From Paludibacteraceae bacterium (GTDB taxonomy: Bacteria > Bacteroidota > Bacteroidia > Bacteroidales > Paludibacteraceae): 63,486 nt of DNA. The stretch covers positions 1-63,486 of the forward strand of contig JAFZNG010000022.1 of assembly GCA_017551025.1 (NCBI GenBank), read 5' to 3'. Each line of letters begins with the position of its first letter. The first letter of the stretch is position 1. The notes below the pieces were generated by a model. That model was not told the DNA's origin, did no database searches, and saw only the letters and a program-made list of their open reading frames with translations. Both the position numbers and the translations under genes were made by a program. Shown piece after piece: positions 9,887 to 20,686 of this stretch.

Positions 9887-12800
9887 TTACAAGTCAGGTT
9901 CGGGGTACGGAGGACGCGGATGGTACTCGCGGTCGCCCTCGGTAACGATCACTTTGATCGTACGGCGCGACTCATCCGGATTGTTAGACGAGAGAACAAC
10001 TATATACATACCCGCAAGCGAGGGCAGCGGAACCTCCTTGGCACTACTGTCAATTGCCGGGTTATACGTCACAGGGCCTACTATTCGATTACCACCCGTA
10101 GTATATACCTCGCATACACATTCGCTGCGACTAAGGATGCTGATGACAGGATTCTTAACGGACACATAGGTAGGAACGACAGACATATAGCCCCTATACG
10201 GCGCGATAGTATCTGTGCCATAGTCATCATAGATACGTATCGGGCAGGTCTGGAAGTCTTGGGTTTCGCCTTCGCGGATGACGCGAACGTAGTATTCCGT
10301 GGTGTCACGCTCCAATTCGCGCGGGATATAGAGGTAGGGCAATACCTCGCCCGGTATGGGTTGGCCGTTGCGGTACCACTGGTAATGGGAGAAGGTATAA
10401 CCGCCGTTGTAGTCGGTAGAGAGGATGGCTATCACGTCACGGAAACGTTGTTCGGTCACCCAGGACGGATAGCTGAGCACGATGGAGGTGTCGGTGCTGC
10501 AGAGGTCGGGATTGGTGCAGACGCCGTTGTCGAGCGTGAGGCGGATAGTATAGTAGTCGGGACGCGGGTAGTTATGGTAGTCTTCGTCGCGCCAAGGCAT
10601 CGGGATGGTGAGCACGTGGAGTTGATCAGGTGTCTCGATGAGTCCGGTAGTATCACGGAAGCCGTAGTAGTGGCCGAAGTCGTCGTAGGTGACGGTAAAG
10701 CCTATCGGGTCGAGGATGCCGGTATAGGTATAGTAGAGTTCGTATGCGTTATCGTCGGCACAGATAGAGTCGGCCCAGGCGGTAGGTACGGTAGGCGGTA
10801 TGACATAGAGGTAGAGGTAGGTGAAGTGGTGGCAGCCCCAGGCGTTGAGGGTTGTATCCTTATAGAAGCCCGGTTCGGAGAGCAGGACACCGTGGAGGTC
10901 GTAGGATTCGCTCAGACAGATCGAGTCGTGGCGCACCTCGTAGGTCGTGTCGAGCACGGTGAGGTAGAGGTGGTAGACGGAGTCGCAACCGTAGTGGACG
11001 GTAGTAAGGCTATCGTAGTAGAAGTGGTCACCCACGGCGATATGATCGAGGTTGAATCCCCGCCATGTGAGGTCTTCGTCGGCGCACTTGGTGATTTGGT
11101 CGACGAAGAGGTAGGTAGGTTGTACGAACAGGTGGAGCTCGTAGATCGAGTCGCAACCGAGGTCGTGGGTCTGGAGCGAGTCGCGGAAGATATGTTCGCC
11201 CGCAGTCAGTCCGTCGCCGAATACATTGCCGAACCAATTGCCCACGTAGTGGTGGTTACGCCAATCGGCCGCCTCGTCGTCGCAGATAGTGATTGTATCG
11301 CGATGGCGGTAGGTAGGATAGATGGTAGCATGGAGGTGATAGATGGAGTCGCAACCGTAGATAGTAGCCAGCGAGTCGATGATCGTCGTATCGTACGGCA
11401 GGACGAAGCGGTCGGTGTCGTACTCGCGTTCGAAGCCGGTATAGGTATGTTCTTCGGTCATATACGGGAAGGCGGAGCATACGGAGGCGGTATCGAAGGT
11501 ACGGTAGGTACGATGGATCTTGAGGTAATAGTGATAGATAATACTATCGCACATGCCATCGGCAGTACGCACGCGAATATGGATAGAATCGGCTCTCGGT
11601 TCACCGGGTTTCCAGACGATATGCTCGGTGGTAGCGAAGCGTTTCTCGTCGTACCAGATGGTATCGACGTGCATGAGGGTCATGTTATCGCAGATGGTAT
11701 CGTGGCGGAACCAGTGCTTGATAGGTCGCTTGAAGAGTTCGAGCACATAGACCGAGTCGCAGTGCCAATGATCAGTCTGCAGGCTATCGAAGAAGACGCC
11801 TGATTTCGCATATATCTTACCGCGCCACTCGTAGGTCTCGTCGTTACAGATCTGGGCACGGGTGATATACTCGTAGGTAGGATGAACGGTAAGATGGTAA
11901 TGCATACGCAGGTCGCATCCGTTAGCCGTACGGACAGCCCGGTCGCGCTCGAAATAGAGCGTATCCTTGCGCGTAGCGTCGAGCATACGGGTGACAGGCG
12001 AGAAGAAGACGGTATCGAGATAGGTGATACCATCCTCGGTGGTAGAAAAGACATAGAAGGAATCCTTGTCGCACGCGGTAGCACTGACCAGAGAGTCACC
12101 TGCGGGGTGAACGATCAGCTTCAGATAATAGATACTATCGCATCCGGCGACGGTAGTATAGCGCGCCGTATCGTAATAGGTGCCGGGTACGAGAATCGAG
12201 TCGCCCGGGATATAATGATGATAAATCGAGTCGCGGTGCTCATCGTAGCGCTCTCCCTCCAGCCGCTCGTAGCCCCAACCGTAGCGATCGCCGGAATAGC
12301 CTCGGCGTTGCCACTCTACCCGATCGTTTTGGCAGATGACGAGCGTCTCCTCCGGGAAGTAGTAGGTAGGCGTCACATGGACACTAATACCGAATATACT
12401 ATCGCAACCGTAGATGGTCTTCATCGTATCGACATAATCGGTCACGCCCGGTTCGGTAATAGAGATCGATATGTTGGTATGGTTTCCGCCAAACTCATCC
12501 GTCCATACCCACTGGCTGTTCTGGCGGTCTTGGCAGACGAAGGTATCCTGGACGAAACGATAGGTAGGATAGACCGTTATCACGTGTGCTACGGCACTAT
12601 CGCAACCGTGGATGGTAGTATCCATACCGGTGAGCACGTAGCGTATGACGGACTTATCCGGGGTAGACCACTCACGATGGATATTATAGACGGTATCTAT
12701 CGTAGCGGTCTTGAAATGATAAGCCGTATCATCACATAGGGGCACATAGGTGGTGTCGCGTACGACAGGATAGGTCGGATAGACGGTCAGGTGCAACTCC

Positions 12801-15800
12801 AGGATACTATCGCAACCGGAGAGATGTGACGGCACCGTATCGTGATATACGCCGGTGGTCATCAATCCGCGTAGCGTATTATTCTCGGTGGGGTGATCAT
12901 ACGGAAGCTGATCGTCGCAAAGCTCGACATATATCGGCGTGAGCAACTTCTCGAGGACCGTCAGATTGACCGTCAGGATACTATCACAACCGTAGTGGTT
13001 GGTCAGGGTATCGTTGTAAACGCTCGTTTCGTAGGCACGTTTGCCGGCAGGATCGGACTGATACGGCAGGTTCTCGTAACACATGACGGGATATATCGTC
13101 CGGTAGGTGGTCGGATGTACCGTAATATGGATGCTCGTGATACTATCGCAATAGAACGGACGCGCGGTATGCAGCGTATCGTAGAGGATGGTATCGAGGA
13201 CTTGTTGGTGCAGGTCGTGCCACGTAAGGGTATGGACATAACTGCCATACGTATCGCGGGTAAGCCAGGTATACTGTTGGTCGCGCTCGCAAAGGATGAC
13301 ATCCGGATCACGACGGTCGTACGTCTCGCCGAAATCTACCGTGACGGTCACGATACTATCGCATTGGACGTGATTGGTGAGGGTCTTGGTATAGACCGTA
13401 TCACGGGTGGCGGTGATAGACGGGAAGTCCTGATCGACATACAGTTCACCATCGCAACGGTAGATCGTGGTGTCGTTCACGGAATGGTTGTTGACCGTGA
13501 GGTGGAGCACGACGGTACTGTCGCATCGACCGTCCGCATGGAAGACATACGGATAATCTCCCGAGGCGGTCAGGTTCTGCCAGGCCGCAACGGCCGTGTT
13601 CTCGTTATTATATGGGAGTTGGTTGTCGCATATCGTGGCGTAGATATCCACAAGTATCTCGTCGCTCACGTGGATGATATAGGTCGTAATACTATCACAG
13701 CCGTATAGGATGCTCGGCACGGTATCGTAATAGGTGCCGGAACCGTTGGCCGTCTTATGATGAGACGGATCGCCATATGCGAACGGCATCATCTCCGGAC
13801 AGAGATTATAGGTAAGCTCTCGCCGCAGCGTAGCGTTGACTGTCAGGTGGAGACGGACGATACTGTCGCAATGCGCAGGGAAGGAAGTATAGAGCGTATC
13901 GTAGAGGACGGTATCGAGGACTTGCTCGTGGAGATCGGTCCAGGTAAAGTCGTGCGGACGCGGGACGTTATCCGGATTACGGGTCTCCCAATGATAGGCA
14001 TGCTCACGTTCGCAAGCAAAGGCATCCGGCAGATCGACAAGGTAGGTACGACCATAACGCACCGTAACGGTCACGATACTATCGCATTGGACGTGATTGG
14101 TGAGGGTCTTGGTATAGACCGTATCGCGGGTGGCGGTGATAGACGGGAAGTCCTGATCGACATACAGTTCACCATCGCAACGGTAGATCGTGGTGTCGTT
14201 CACGGAATGGTTGTTGACCGTAAGGTGGAGCACGACGGTACTGTCGCATCGACCATCCGCGTGGAAGACATACGGATAATCTCCCGAGGCGGTCAGGTTC
14301 TGCCAGGAGGCAACGGCCGTGTTCTCGTTATTGTACGGGAGCTGGTTGTCGCATATCGTGGCATAGATATCCACAAGTATCTCGTCGCTTACGTGGATGA
14401 TATAGGTCGTAATACTATCGCAACCGTACAGGATGCTCGGCACGGTATCGTAATAGGTGCCGGAACCGTTGGCCGTCTTTTGATGAGACGGGTCGCCATA
14501 CGCGAACGGTAGCATCTCCGGACAGAGGTTATGGGTAAGCTGACGGTATAAAGTAGGCCGCACAACCAGGTGGAGACGGACGATACTGTCGCAATGCGCA
14601 GGGAAGGAGGTATAGAGCGTATCGTAGAGGACGGTATCGAGGACTTGCTCGTGGAGATCGGTCCAGCTAAAGTCGTGCGGACGCGGGACGTTATCCGGAT
14701 TGCGGGTCTCCCAATGATAGGTATGCTCACGTTCGCAGGCAAAGGCATCCGGCAGATCGACAAGGTAGGTACGACCATAACGCACCGTGACGGTCACGAT
14801 ACTATCGCATTGGACGTGATTGGTGAGGGTCTTGGTATAGACCGTATCACGGGTGGCGGTGATAGAGGGGAAGTCCTGATCGACATACAGTTCACCATCG
14901 CAACGGTAGATCGTGGTGTCGTTCACGGAATGGTTGTTGACCGTGAGGTGGAGCACGACGGTACTGTCGCATCGACCATCCGCATGGAAGACATACGGAT
15001 AATCTCCCGAGGCGGTCAGGTTCTGCCAGGCAGCAACGGCCGTGTTCTCGTTATTGTACGGGAGTTGGTTGTCGCATATCGTAGCGTAGATATCCACGAG
15101 AATCTCGTCGCTTACGTGGATGATATAGGTCGTAATACTATCACAGCCGTATAGGATACTCGGCACGGTATCGTAATAGGTGCCGGAACCGTTGGCCGTC
15201 TTTTGATGAGACGGGTCGCCATACGCAAACGGCAGCATTTCCGGGCAGAGGTTATGGGTAAGTTCTCGCCGCAGCGTAGGTTTCGCGGTCAGATCCAGAT
15301 GGACGACGCTATCACAGCCGTGGACGGTATGGAGCGTACAACGATCAGTATGATGCCATACCTTACCTGCCTCCGAAGCGGGGAAGGCTATTTGCCGGTC
15401 GTGGTTCCCCTCACTATCGCGGAGCTGCCAGGTATAAGGCATCTCGCTCTCGCAGAGCACGACATAGACGGTGGTATCGAATACGGGATAGATCGTTATG
15501 GGCAGATGGAGCACACTATCGCAAGCGGGTGTGGTACTGGTCTCGAGACGGGCTGTATAGACGGTATCGAAGGGATAGTGGTCCTTAATGGGGAAGACGA
15601 TATTCTGGATGAGTTGCCCGTTATCGGCACGGCGCCAGGTATAGCCGGTCTCCGACTGACAGAACGACAAGCGGTCGAGCGTCTTGTCGTACGAGAAACG
15701 CTGGAAGACGATGAGTTGATAGACCGAATCACGTTCAGGCAGCACTACGGTCTTAAGACTGTCGTAGATCTGAGTGACCGGTGAAGGCGTCAGACGGATA

Positions 15801-18800
15801 TCGTACGGATCGGTGCCCTGCCATTTATAACCCACGATAACCGTATCGCGCCAATGAATAGAATCATCGTCGCACAAATAACCATACTCACGAATCAGGT
15901 ATGTATTCTTGATGGTCAACTCCAGACGATAGATACTGTCACACTGCGTATCGGGATTGACTTGCACCTCGTTATCGTTGTGGAAATAGAGCGTCGTCTC
16001 CTCGGTGATATTGGAGAACGGACCATATACCTTTCCGTGCCAATAATAGGCCTGGTTATTGCCCATCGTATATTGATCGACATGCAGGAAGGGCTCGTAG
16101 TAGATGAGGGTCAGGTGGTAGATCGAGTCACAGCCGAAGCGGGTATGACACGAGTCGTAGTATTCTCCCGGGTTGGGCAGATCGACATACGCCGCGCCGT
16201 TTAGGTGGTGCTCCCAACGATAGACATTCGGTATCTGTGTACGCGTCACCGGATCGTAGGTCCAGGCACATATCTCGACCACCTCATCCCGGTAGAACGG
16301 TTCGGGTATGATGAGCCGGAGCACCTGAATAGAGTCGCATCCCCTACCCTGGTTACACTCCGGACAAGAGGTCGTACGCAGGGTATCGGAGAAATAGCCT
16401 ATCCATGCCCGCAACTTGGCATCGTAGTTCATGCCGGGCGTATTCTTAGAAATACGCAATTCGCCGGTGCCGTTCCGGATAGGCCATACGTACACCGAAT
16501 CCGGATTACGGTTATAGCACATCGTATCTACGATCGTATCGCGGTAGATATCATGCAGGAAGATATGTACTTCGAACAACGAGTCGCATCCCTCGAAGGG
16601 TGGATAACGAGGATCCAGTTGGCAGGGACAGTATTTGGTTTTTGCCTCGATGATATCCACGATATCCTGCGTGACAAGCGTACCGGGGGCAGAAGTCTCA
16701 ATACCGCGGTAGGTCTTGGCATAAGGTGTACCCTCGAGATAGGTTACTTTCTCGTTCTTACATAGATGCAGGGTATCCACCTGGCGGAAGGTATCGCAGA
16801 CGAACAAGAAGAGCGTGAACGTAGAGTCGCAACCGAAACGGGTCTGGTACTCACGACGGTAGATATTCTCACCGGAGCGTGCTTTCCATTGCCAGTCGGT
16901 GGTACTTTCGCCGGGTGTATTGTCACCGATGAAGTAGGTAGAATCCGCATGCGTGCCCTGGATAGTCAGGTTGCCCTGATTCGGCAGACTGTCGTAGAAG
17001 AAGGCAAAGGTGTCGCCCATACATATCTGCCGGAAGATCGTGTCGTGGTAGATACGCGTGACACGAACCACGGTACGTATCGTATCCAGGTCGTCGGGCA
17101 ATTCGCAGAGCAGGTGTTTCTTATGCAGCACGGCATGCACCTCAAAGTCCATAAACGGCTTACGCTCTTTAGGTTCCAAATCGGATTCATCGGGGAGGAT
17201 GAATTGGTGCTGCCAACGGTAATACCAATCGCTCGTTGTGGTACTGTCCGGCTCCGCGCCTACGGAAGAAGCCACCGGATTCTCATAGGGCTTGTAGATG
17301 GTCTGCGGCGTATTCGTCACGTCGTAGATATACCAGTCGACCGTGTCGGCCTGTTTGACAATCGGCGTCCTGGTCAACCAACTGACGATCGAGCTATCGC
17401 AGACGATAGCCGTATCCAGCCGTTCATGTCCTTCCAGCCACTCATCCCACTGACGCTGATACCAGCCGTTGTCGATACGCGGCAGGTCGTAGGACGTCTT
17501 GGACATCACGTTCTCCGGATTCGTCACAAAGAGCGAATCGCGGAAGGGGTCAGGCGTATAACCAAGGGTATATAAGTAACCCTGCGCATCCGTCAAAGCG
17601 TACACCATACCAACAAATCCTTCTCCGGAACTCTCAATAAGGTGGTAATGGGTATCGGGGTTGGTTACTTCTATAGACGCATAGGACATATTCGGTGTCC
17701 CCTGAAAAGCCGTAAAAGACGTATTCGGGACGGCCGTACCATCAATCGATATATTGCCGGTATTGGCTGTAGTAGTAACCAGATAGACAAAATATTTCTT
17801 AGGAGCTTCTGTCTTACCGGGAGCAACGTACGGATCCAAATCATGGGTAAAGAAGTTCATCGACTTCGCCCGATGAGCCCACGACGGAACAAGAGCATTG
17901 GCCGGATCGCCATAGAGCACACAGGTCTGGTTGAATACCGGACCCGAACACTCCTTGTTCTGGCTACCACTCGTGGTGTAGTAATAACACATAATCGGCG
18001 AATTACTACGAACGTACATCTCCGTGATACCCGTAGCATTCAGCGGCAAGGGATCGGTACTTTCACCCTTATTGAGAACAGGAAGCGGATACGTCTCAGC
18101 CGGAGAACCCGGGATATAATAGGTCAGCTCGATTTGCGTGTTGTCGTATGCGGCCGTAAGGATCGTATAGTTATCCGTCGTATTCCCTAACTTAGCCAGG
18201 TAAAACTCTGTACCCCACTGGGTAATCGGGATAATCTGCTCACTCAGGTAGTCTTTGGAGTGCGACTCATGGTAAGGAATACTGGTCTGTTGGTTACCAT
18301 TGAAGACAGCTATCGGCTTGTCGGAACAAATCTTACTACCGGACAGGTCCACATTAGTCACATTGGCTTGGTGCTGCGCGGAGGCCACCAGATAGGCATC
18401 GCCTTTGTTGAGCGTAACGGAGAAAGGAACACCTGCCTGCTTGTTCTGGAAAGTCTTATAGGCAGGCCAGATGGTAATAGAGGTGTTGTTCTCCGTAGCT
18501 ACAATCGCGAACTCGGATGAATACGTATCTTCGTAGTAGGTCTGCACATAATGCTCTTTGCCCAACTCCTCGGTAGGTATGATCAAAGTAGCATCACGAG
18601 AAGACTCTCCGGCCTCACCGTTACGACTATAATTGAAGCAGGAGAATTTCTTTCCGACCTCATCGGTATAGACATGCACGCCCTTGTATCCTTGCGTCTC
18701 ACTAAGCCAGAGATATACTTGGGGATATAAGGCACGGTCAATCGTGATGATTTCGGTCTCATCGGCCGCCACGTACAAGTTGCTGACTATTGTACCGTTC

Positions 18801-19060
18801 ACCTCCACCAGGATATGCGTGCGTTGGCGTGCCGACACGGCCACTTTCAACTCAAACTTGATATCCTGCGTATTCTCTTCGGACGGGTTGAACATCGCAT
18901 TGTTCATGAATGTCAACCAGAAATCATCACTCTCCGTCGTATGGAAGGTTTTAGAGGCACCTATCCAGTACGGATCGCTACTAGTCAGCGTCGTCCCCTG
19001 CCCCCACGAATACGCGGCGGTACAGATTAGCAGTAATATGGCGAGCCAGAGACGTTTCAG
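9887..19060 (-). CDS. Giant IgGFc-binding-like repeat surface protein with apparent CTG start
   Basis: The frame encodes about 3,057 residues when read from CTG at 19058-19060. That start gives an MKRLWLAILLL-type signal peptide ending AYSWGQ. The first in-frame ATG (18905-18907) would remove it. Residues about 60-480 resemble the IgGFc-binding N-terminal domain. About 30 cysteine repeats of the form GCDSIY.L.L.V.PTY, 60-85 residues each, follow. The end (LAGMYIVVLSS, then TIKVIVTEG) looks like a T9SS sorting domain plus a short Pro-rich tail. Three near-identical 241-residue blocks lie at about 13.34-15.29 kb. The likely role is a secreted or surface adhesin exported with the barrel protein encoded next. 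Ligand is unknown. Confidence 0.75.
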   Translation of the reverse strand: MKRLWLAILLLICTAAYSWGQGTTLTSSDPYWIGASKTFHTTESDDFWLTFMNNAMFNPSEENTQDIKFELKVAVSARQRTHILVEVNGTIVSNLYVAADETEIITIDRALYPQVYLWLSETQGYKGVHVYTDEVGKKFSCFNYSRNGEAGESSRDATLIIPTEELGKEHYVQTYYEDTYSSEFAIVATENNTSITIWPAYKTFQNKQAGVPFSVTLNKGDAYLVASAQHQANVTNVDLSGSKICSDKPIAVFNGNQQTSIPYHESHSKDYLSEQIIPITQWGTEFYLAKLGNTTDNYTILTAAYDNTQIELTYYIPGSPAETYPLPVLNKGESTDPLPLNATGITEMYVRSNSPIMCYYYTTSGSQNKECSGPVFNQTCVLYGDPANALVPSWAHRAKSMNFFTHDLDPYVAPGKTEAPKKYFVYLVTTTANTGNISIDGTAVPNTSFTAFQGTPNMSYASIEVTNPDTHYHLIESSGEGFVGMVYALTDAQGYLYTLGYTPDPFRDSLFVTNPENVMSKTSYDLPRIDNGWYQRQWDEWLEGHERLDTAIVCDSSIVSWLTRTPIVKQADTVDWYIYDVTNTPQTIYKPYENPVASSVGAEPDSTTTSDWYYRWQHQFILPDESDLEPKERKPFMDFEVHAVLHKKHLLCELPDDLDTIRTVVRVTRIYHDTIFRQICMGDTFAFFYDSLPNQGNLTIQGTHADSTYFIGDNTPGESTTDWQWKARSGENIYRREYQTRFGCDSTFTLFLFVCDTFRQVDTLHLCKNEKVTYLEGTPYAKTYRGIETSAPGTLVTQDIVDIIEAKTKYCPCQLDPRYPPFEGCDSLFEVHIFLHDIYRDTIVDTMCYNRNPDSVYVWPIRNGTGELRISKNTPGMNYDAKLRAWIGYFSDTLRTTSCPECNQGRGCDSIQVLRLIIPEPFYRDEVVEICAWTYDPVTRTQIPNVYRWEHHLNGAAYVDLPNPGEYYDSCHTRFGCDSIYHLTLIYYEPFLHVDQYTMGNNQAYYWHGKVYGPFSNITEETTLYFHNDNEVQVNPDTQCDSIYRLELTIKNTYLIREYGYLCDDDSIHWRDTVIVGYKWQGTDPYDIRLTPSPVTQIYDSLKTVVLPERDSVYQLIVFQRFSYDKTLDRLSFCQSETGYTWRRADNGQLIQNIVFPIKDHYPFDTVYTARLETSTTPACDSVLHLPITIYPVFDTTVYVVLCESEMPYTWQLRDSEGNHDRQIAFPASEAGKVWHHTDRCTLHTVHGCDSVVHLDLTAKPTLRRELTHNLCPEMLPFAYGDPSHQKTANGSGTYYDTVPSILYGCDSITTYIIHVSDEILVDIYATICDNQLPYNNENTAVAAWQNLTASGDYPYVFHADGRCDSTVVLHLTVNNHSVNDTTIYRCDGELYVDQDFPSITATRDTVYTKTLTNHVQCDSIVTVTVRYGRTYLVDLPDAFACEREHTYHWETRNPDNVPRPHDFSWTDLHEQVLDTVLYDTLYTSFPAHCDSIVRLHLVVRPTLYRQLTHNLCPEMLPFAYGDPSHQKTANGSGTYYDTVPSILYGCDSITTYIIHVSDEILVDIYATICDNQLPYNNENTAVASWQNLTASGDYPYVFHADGRCDSTVVLHLTVNNHSVNDTTIYRCDGELYVDQDFPSITATRDTVYTKTLTNHVQCDSIVTVTVRYGRTYLVDLPDAFACEREHAYHWETRNPDNVPRPHDFTWTDLHEQVLDTVLYDTLYTSFPAHCDSIVRLHLTVNATLRRELTYNLCPEMMPFAYGDPSHHKTANGSGTYYDTVPSILYGCDSITTYIIHVSDEILVDIYATICDNQLPYNNENTAVAAWQNLTASGDYPYVFHADGRCDSTVVLHLTVNNHSVNDTTIYRCDGELYVDQDFPSITATRDTVYTKTLTNHVQCDSIVTVTVDFGETYDRRDPDVILCERDQQYTWLTRDTYGSYVHTLTWHDLHQQVLDTILYDTLHTARPFYCDSITSIHITVHPTTYRTIYPVMCYENLPYQSDPAGKRAYETSVYNDTLTNHYGCDSILTVNLTVLEKLLTPIYVELCDDQLPYDHPTENNTLRGLMTTGVYHDTVPSHLSGCDSILELHLTVYPTYPVVRDTTYVPLCDDTAYHFKTATIDTVYNIHREWSTPDKSVIRYVLTGMDTTIHGCDSAVAHVITVYPTYRFVQDTFVCQDRQNSQWVWTDEFGGNHTNISISITEPGVTDYVDTMKTIYGCDSIFGISVHVTPTYYFPEETLVICQNDRVEWQRRGYSGDRYGWGYERLEGERYDEHRDSIYHHYIPGDSILVPGTYYDTARYTTVAGCDSIYYLKLIVHPAGDSLVSATACDKDSFYVFSTTEDGITYLDTVFFSPVTRMLDATRKDTLYFERDRAVRTANGCDLRMHYHLTVHPTYEYITRAQICNDETYEWRGKIYAKSGVFFDSLQTDHWHCDSVYVLELFKRPIKHWFRHDTICDNMTLMHVDTIWYDEKRFATTEHIVWKPGEPRADSIHIRVRTADGMCDSIIYHYYLKIHRTYRTFDTASVCSAFPYMTEEHTYTGFEREYDTDRFVLPYDTTIIDSLATIYGCDSIYHLHATIYPTYRHRDTITICDDEAADWRNHHYVGNWFGNVFGDGLTAGEHIFRDSLQTHDLGCDSIYELHLFVQPTYLFVDQITKCADEDLTWRGFNLDHIAVGDHFYYDSLTTVHYGCDSVYHLYLTVLDTTYEVRHDSICLSESYDLHGVLLSEPGFYKDTTLNAWGCHHFTYLYLYVIPPTVPTAWADSICADDNAYELYYTYTGILDPIGFTVTYDDFGHYYGFRDTTGLIETPDQLHVLTIPMPWRDEDYHNYPRPDYYTIRLTLDNGVCTNPDLCSTDTSIVLSYPSWVTEQRFRDVIAILSTDYNGGYTFSHYQWYRNGQPIPGEVLPYLYIPRELERDTTEYYVRVIREGETQDFQTCPIRIYDDYGTDTIAPYRGYMSVVPTYVSVKNPVISILSRSECVCEVYTTGGNRIVGPVTYNPAIDSSAKEVPLPSLAGMYIVVLSSNNPDESRRTIKVIVTEGDREYHPRPPYPEPDL
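13340..15290. repeat. Three tandem 723-bp near-identical direct repeats inside the giant gene
   Basis: The landmark CGATACTATCGCATTGGACG recurs at 13351, 14074 and 14797, exactly 723 bp (241 codons) apart. The surrounding sequence is almost unchanged, differing at scattered positions only. The period is a whole number of codons, so unequal recombination would keep the frame. Confidence 0.9.
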
Positions 19061-19085
19061 TTGCGGGCGTATTTACAAAATCGGG

Positions 19086-19118
19086 TGCAAAGGTACGGAA
19101 AAAATTGCATATATGCAA
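19086..19118 (-). promoter_or_regulatory. Promoter of the giant surface-protein gene
   Basis: On the minus strand, TTG (19116-19118) is followed by 20 bases with a T6 run and then TACCTTTGCA (19086-19095). It sits about 26 bp upstream of the proposed CTG start and well upstream of the first ATG, supporting an early start. Confidence 0.85.
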
Positions 19119-19142
19119 GTTTTTCAATTAAAAATTAACAAT

Positions 19143-19835
19143 TTAGTATCCGGAAGTGCGGAGTTGGCGGCGGAGGGATTGCCATTCGGGCAGACGGCGG
19201 GTCATCAGGGCACGGAAGGCAGGACCGTGGTTCTGCACCACGAGATGCGTCAACTCGTGCACCACGACATACTCCACGCAAGCCATCGGCACACGCGCCA
19301 ATTCGACACTGAACACCACCCGGCGCGTACGGGCACGACAATTGCCCCACATACTCCGCATACGGCGCATCGACCAGGTAACAGGCGCTTCGTCCAGCCG
19401 CACCAACCATGCCGCCACGAGACGGTCCAGTTCCGTCCGGAGCACCTCGCGATACCAGGCATACAGCAAGGCCTCACGATTCGCCTCCGAGGCCGAAGCC
19501 CGGCAACGCATCACGAGCGTATCGCCCTCACGGCGCACACTATTCGCACCGGACGTGACATACTCCAACTGCAGGGTACAGGGAGAGCCGAAGACATAAT
19601 GCGTCTCGCCCGATAGATAGCGACGCTCGGGCTTCGCCGGACGACTGAGCACCCGTTCGCGAGCACGACAGATCCACGACCACTTTTGCGTCAGAAACTC
19701 GCGGGCACGACTTTCGGGCATCAGCATCGGCATACGTAGCACCACCCTACCATCGGGCGGATACACCGCCAGACGCATCGAACGTATCCACTTACGCTCG
19801 ACCGTCACAGTTATATCCCCCATAAGGATATCCAT
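19143..19835 (-). CDS. YgjP/WssB-type (DUF45) zinc metallopeptidase
   Basis: This 230-residue protein carries the zinc-protease motif HELTH (residues 193-197) with a further His at 203 (HELTHLVVQNHGPAF). That pattern defines the YgjP-like/DUF45 family of M48-related metallopeptidases. The conserved MRSMWGNCR segment before it is also typical of the family. The start codon overlaps the stop of the upstream permease gene (TGATG), which implies translational coupling. There is no signal peptide, so it is probably cytoplasmic. Its substrate is not known. M5 is an alternative start. Confidence 0.85.
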   Translation of the reverse strand: MDILMGDITVTVERKWIRSMRLAVYPPDGRVVLRMPMLMPESRAREFLTQKWSWICRARERVLSRPAKPERRYLSGETHYVFGSPCTLQLEYVTSGANSVRREGDTLVMRCRASASEANREALLYAWYREVLRTELDRLVAAWLVRLDEAPVTWSMRRMRSMWGNCRARTRRVVFSVELARVPMACVEYVVVHELTHLVVQNHGPAFRALMTRRLPEWQSLRRQLRTSGY

Positions 19836-20686
19836 CAGATCGTATCGATAAAGAACTTCTGCTTGCGATTGAACATCGCAATACCTATAAAGAGCAAAGC
19901 TAAGATAATCAACGCACTATACCCAAGCGCCGTCCACGAGAACTCACCCGCACCGTACGCACCGTACTTAAAGGTCTCGATAATCGCCGTCATCGGGTTG
20001 AGCAGCATGATGCGGTGCAACACGGGATTGGTCACATAACTCAAGGGATAGACGATCGGCGTTGCGTACATCCAGAGCGATACAAAGACTCCGAAGAAAT
20101 TCGTGAGGTCGCGATATTTCGTGGTCAGCGACGAGACGATCAGTCCCAAACCAAGTGCCAGCGACTGGATCATCAGCAGCAACACGGGGAAGAACAGTAA
20201 GTACCAATTGGGACACAGAGGCTTATCCCACATAAAGACCGCCAGCAAGTACACGATCACGAACGTACCCAACTGGAGTGAGAAGCGGAACAACTTACTG
20301 ATAACCACCGATACAGGCGAGACCAGACGCGGGAAATAGACCTTACCGAACAAGCCTGCATTGGTCTGGAAGGTGCCCGAGACGGCCGTGAGGCACTCGG
20401 AGAAATACTCCCAGAGGCAGATACCCGAGAGATAGAAGACCGGTTGCGGCACATCGTCGGTAGGAATCTCGGCGATACGACCGAATACGACGATATACAT
20501 AAACATCGTAAACAGCGGCGAGATAAAGTACCAACCCATACCGAAGATGGTCTGCTTGAACTGCACCGTAATATCACGCTTGATAAACAGCCAAATCAAG
20601 TACTTCTTCTGCCACAACTCCTTCAGTCCAAATCCCTTGGAGAACGTAGTAGGCGATATTTCTGTAGTCCAGTAATCTTGCGTCAT
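19835..20686 (-). CDS. ABC-2 type polysaccharide/O-antigen export permease (second copy)
   Basis: The 283-residue product has about six membrane segments, an N-terminal cytoplasmic region and the TTKYRDL motif seen in Wzm/KpsM/TagG-type ABC-2 permeases. Such proteins export lipid-linked polysaccharides across the inner membrane with a separate ATPase. It overlaps the preceding paralogous permease by 4 bp (ATGA) and the following protease gene by 1 bp. No ATP-binding subunit or glycosyltransferase lies nearby, so the substrate cannot be inferred here. The family is well supported. Confidence 0.88.
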   Translation of the reverse strand: MTQDYWTTEISPTTFSKGFGLKELWQKKYLIWLFIKRDITVQFKQTIFGMGWYFISPLFTMFMYIVVFGRIAEIPTDDVPQPVFYLSGICLWEYFSECLTAVSGTFQTNAGLFGKVYFPRLVSPVSVVISKLFRFSLQLGTFVIVYLLAVFMWDKPLCPNWYLLFFPVLLLMIQSLALGLGLIVSSLTTKYRDLTNFFGVFVSLWMYATPIVYPLSYVTNPVLHRIMLLNPMTAIIETFKYGAYGAGEFSWTALGYSALIILALLFIGIAMFNRKQKFFIDTI

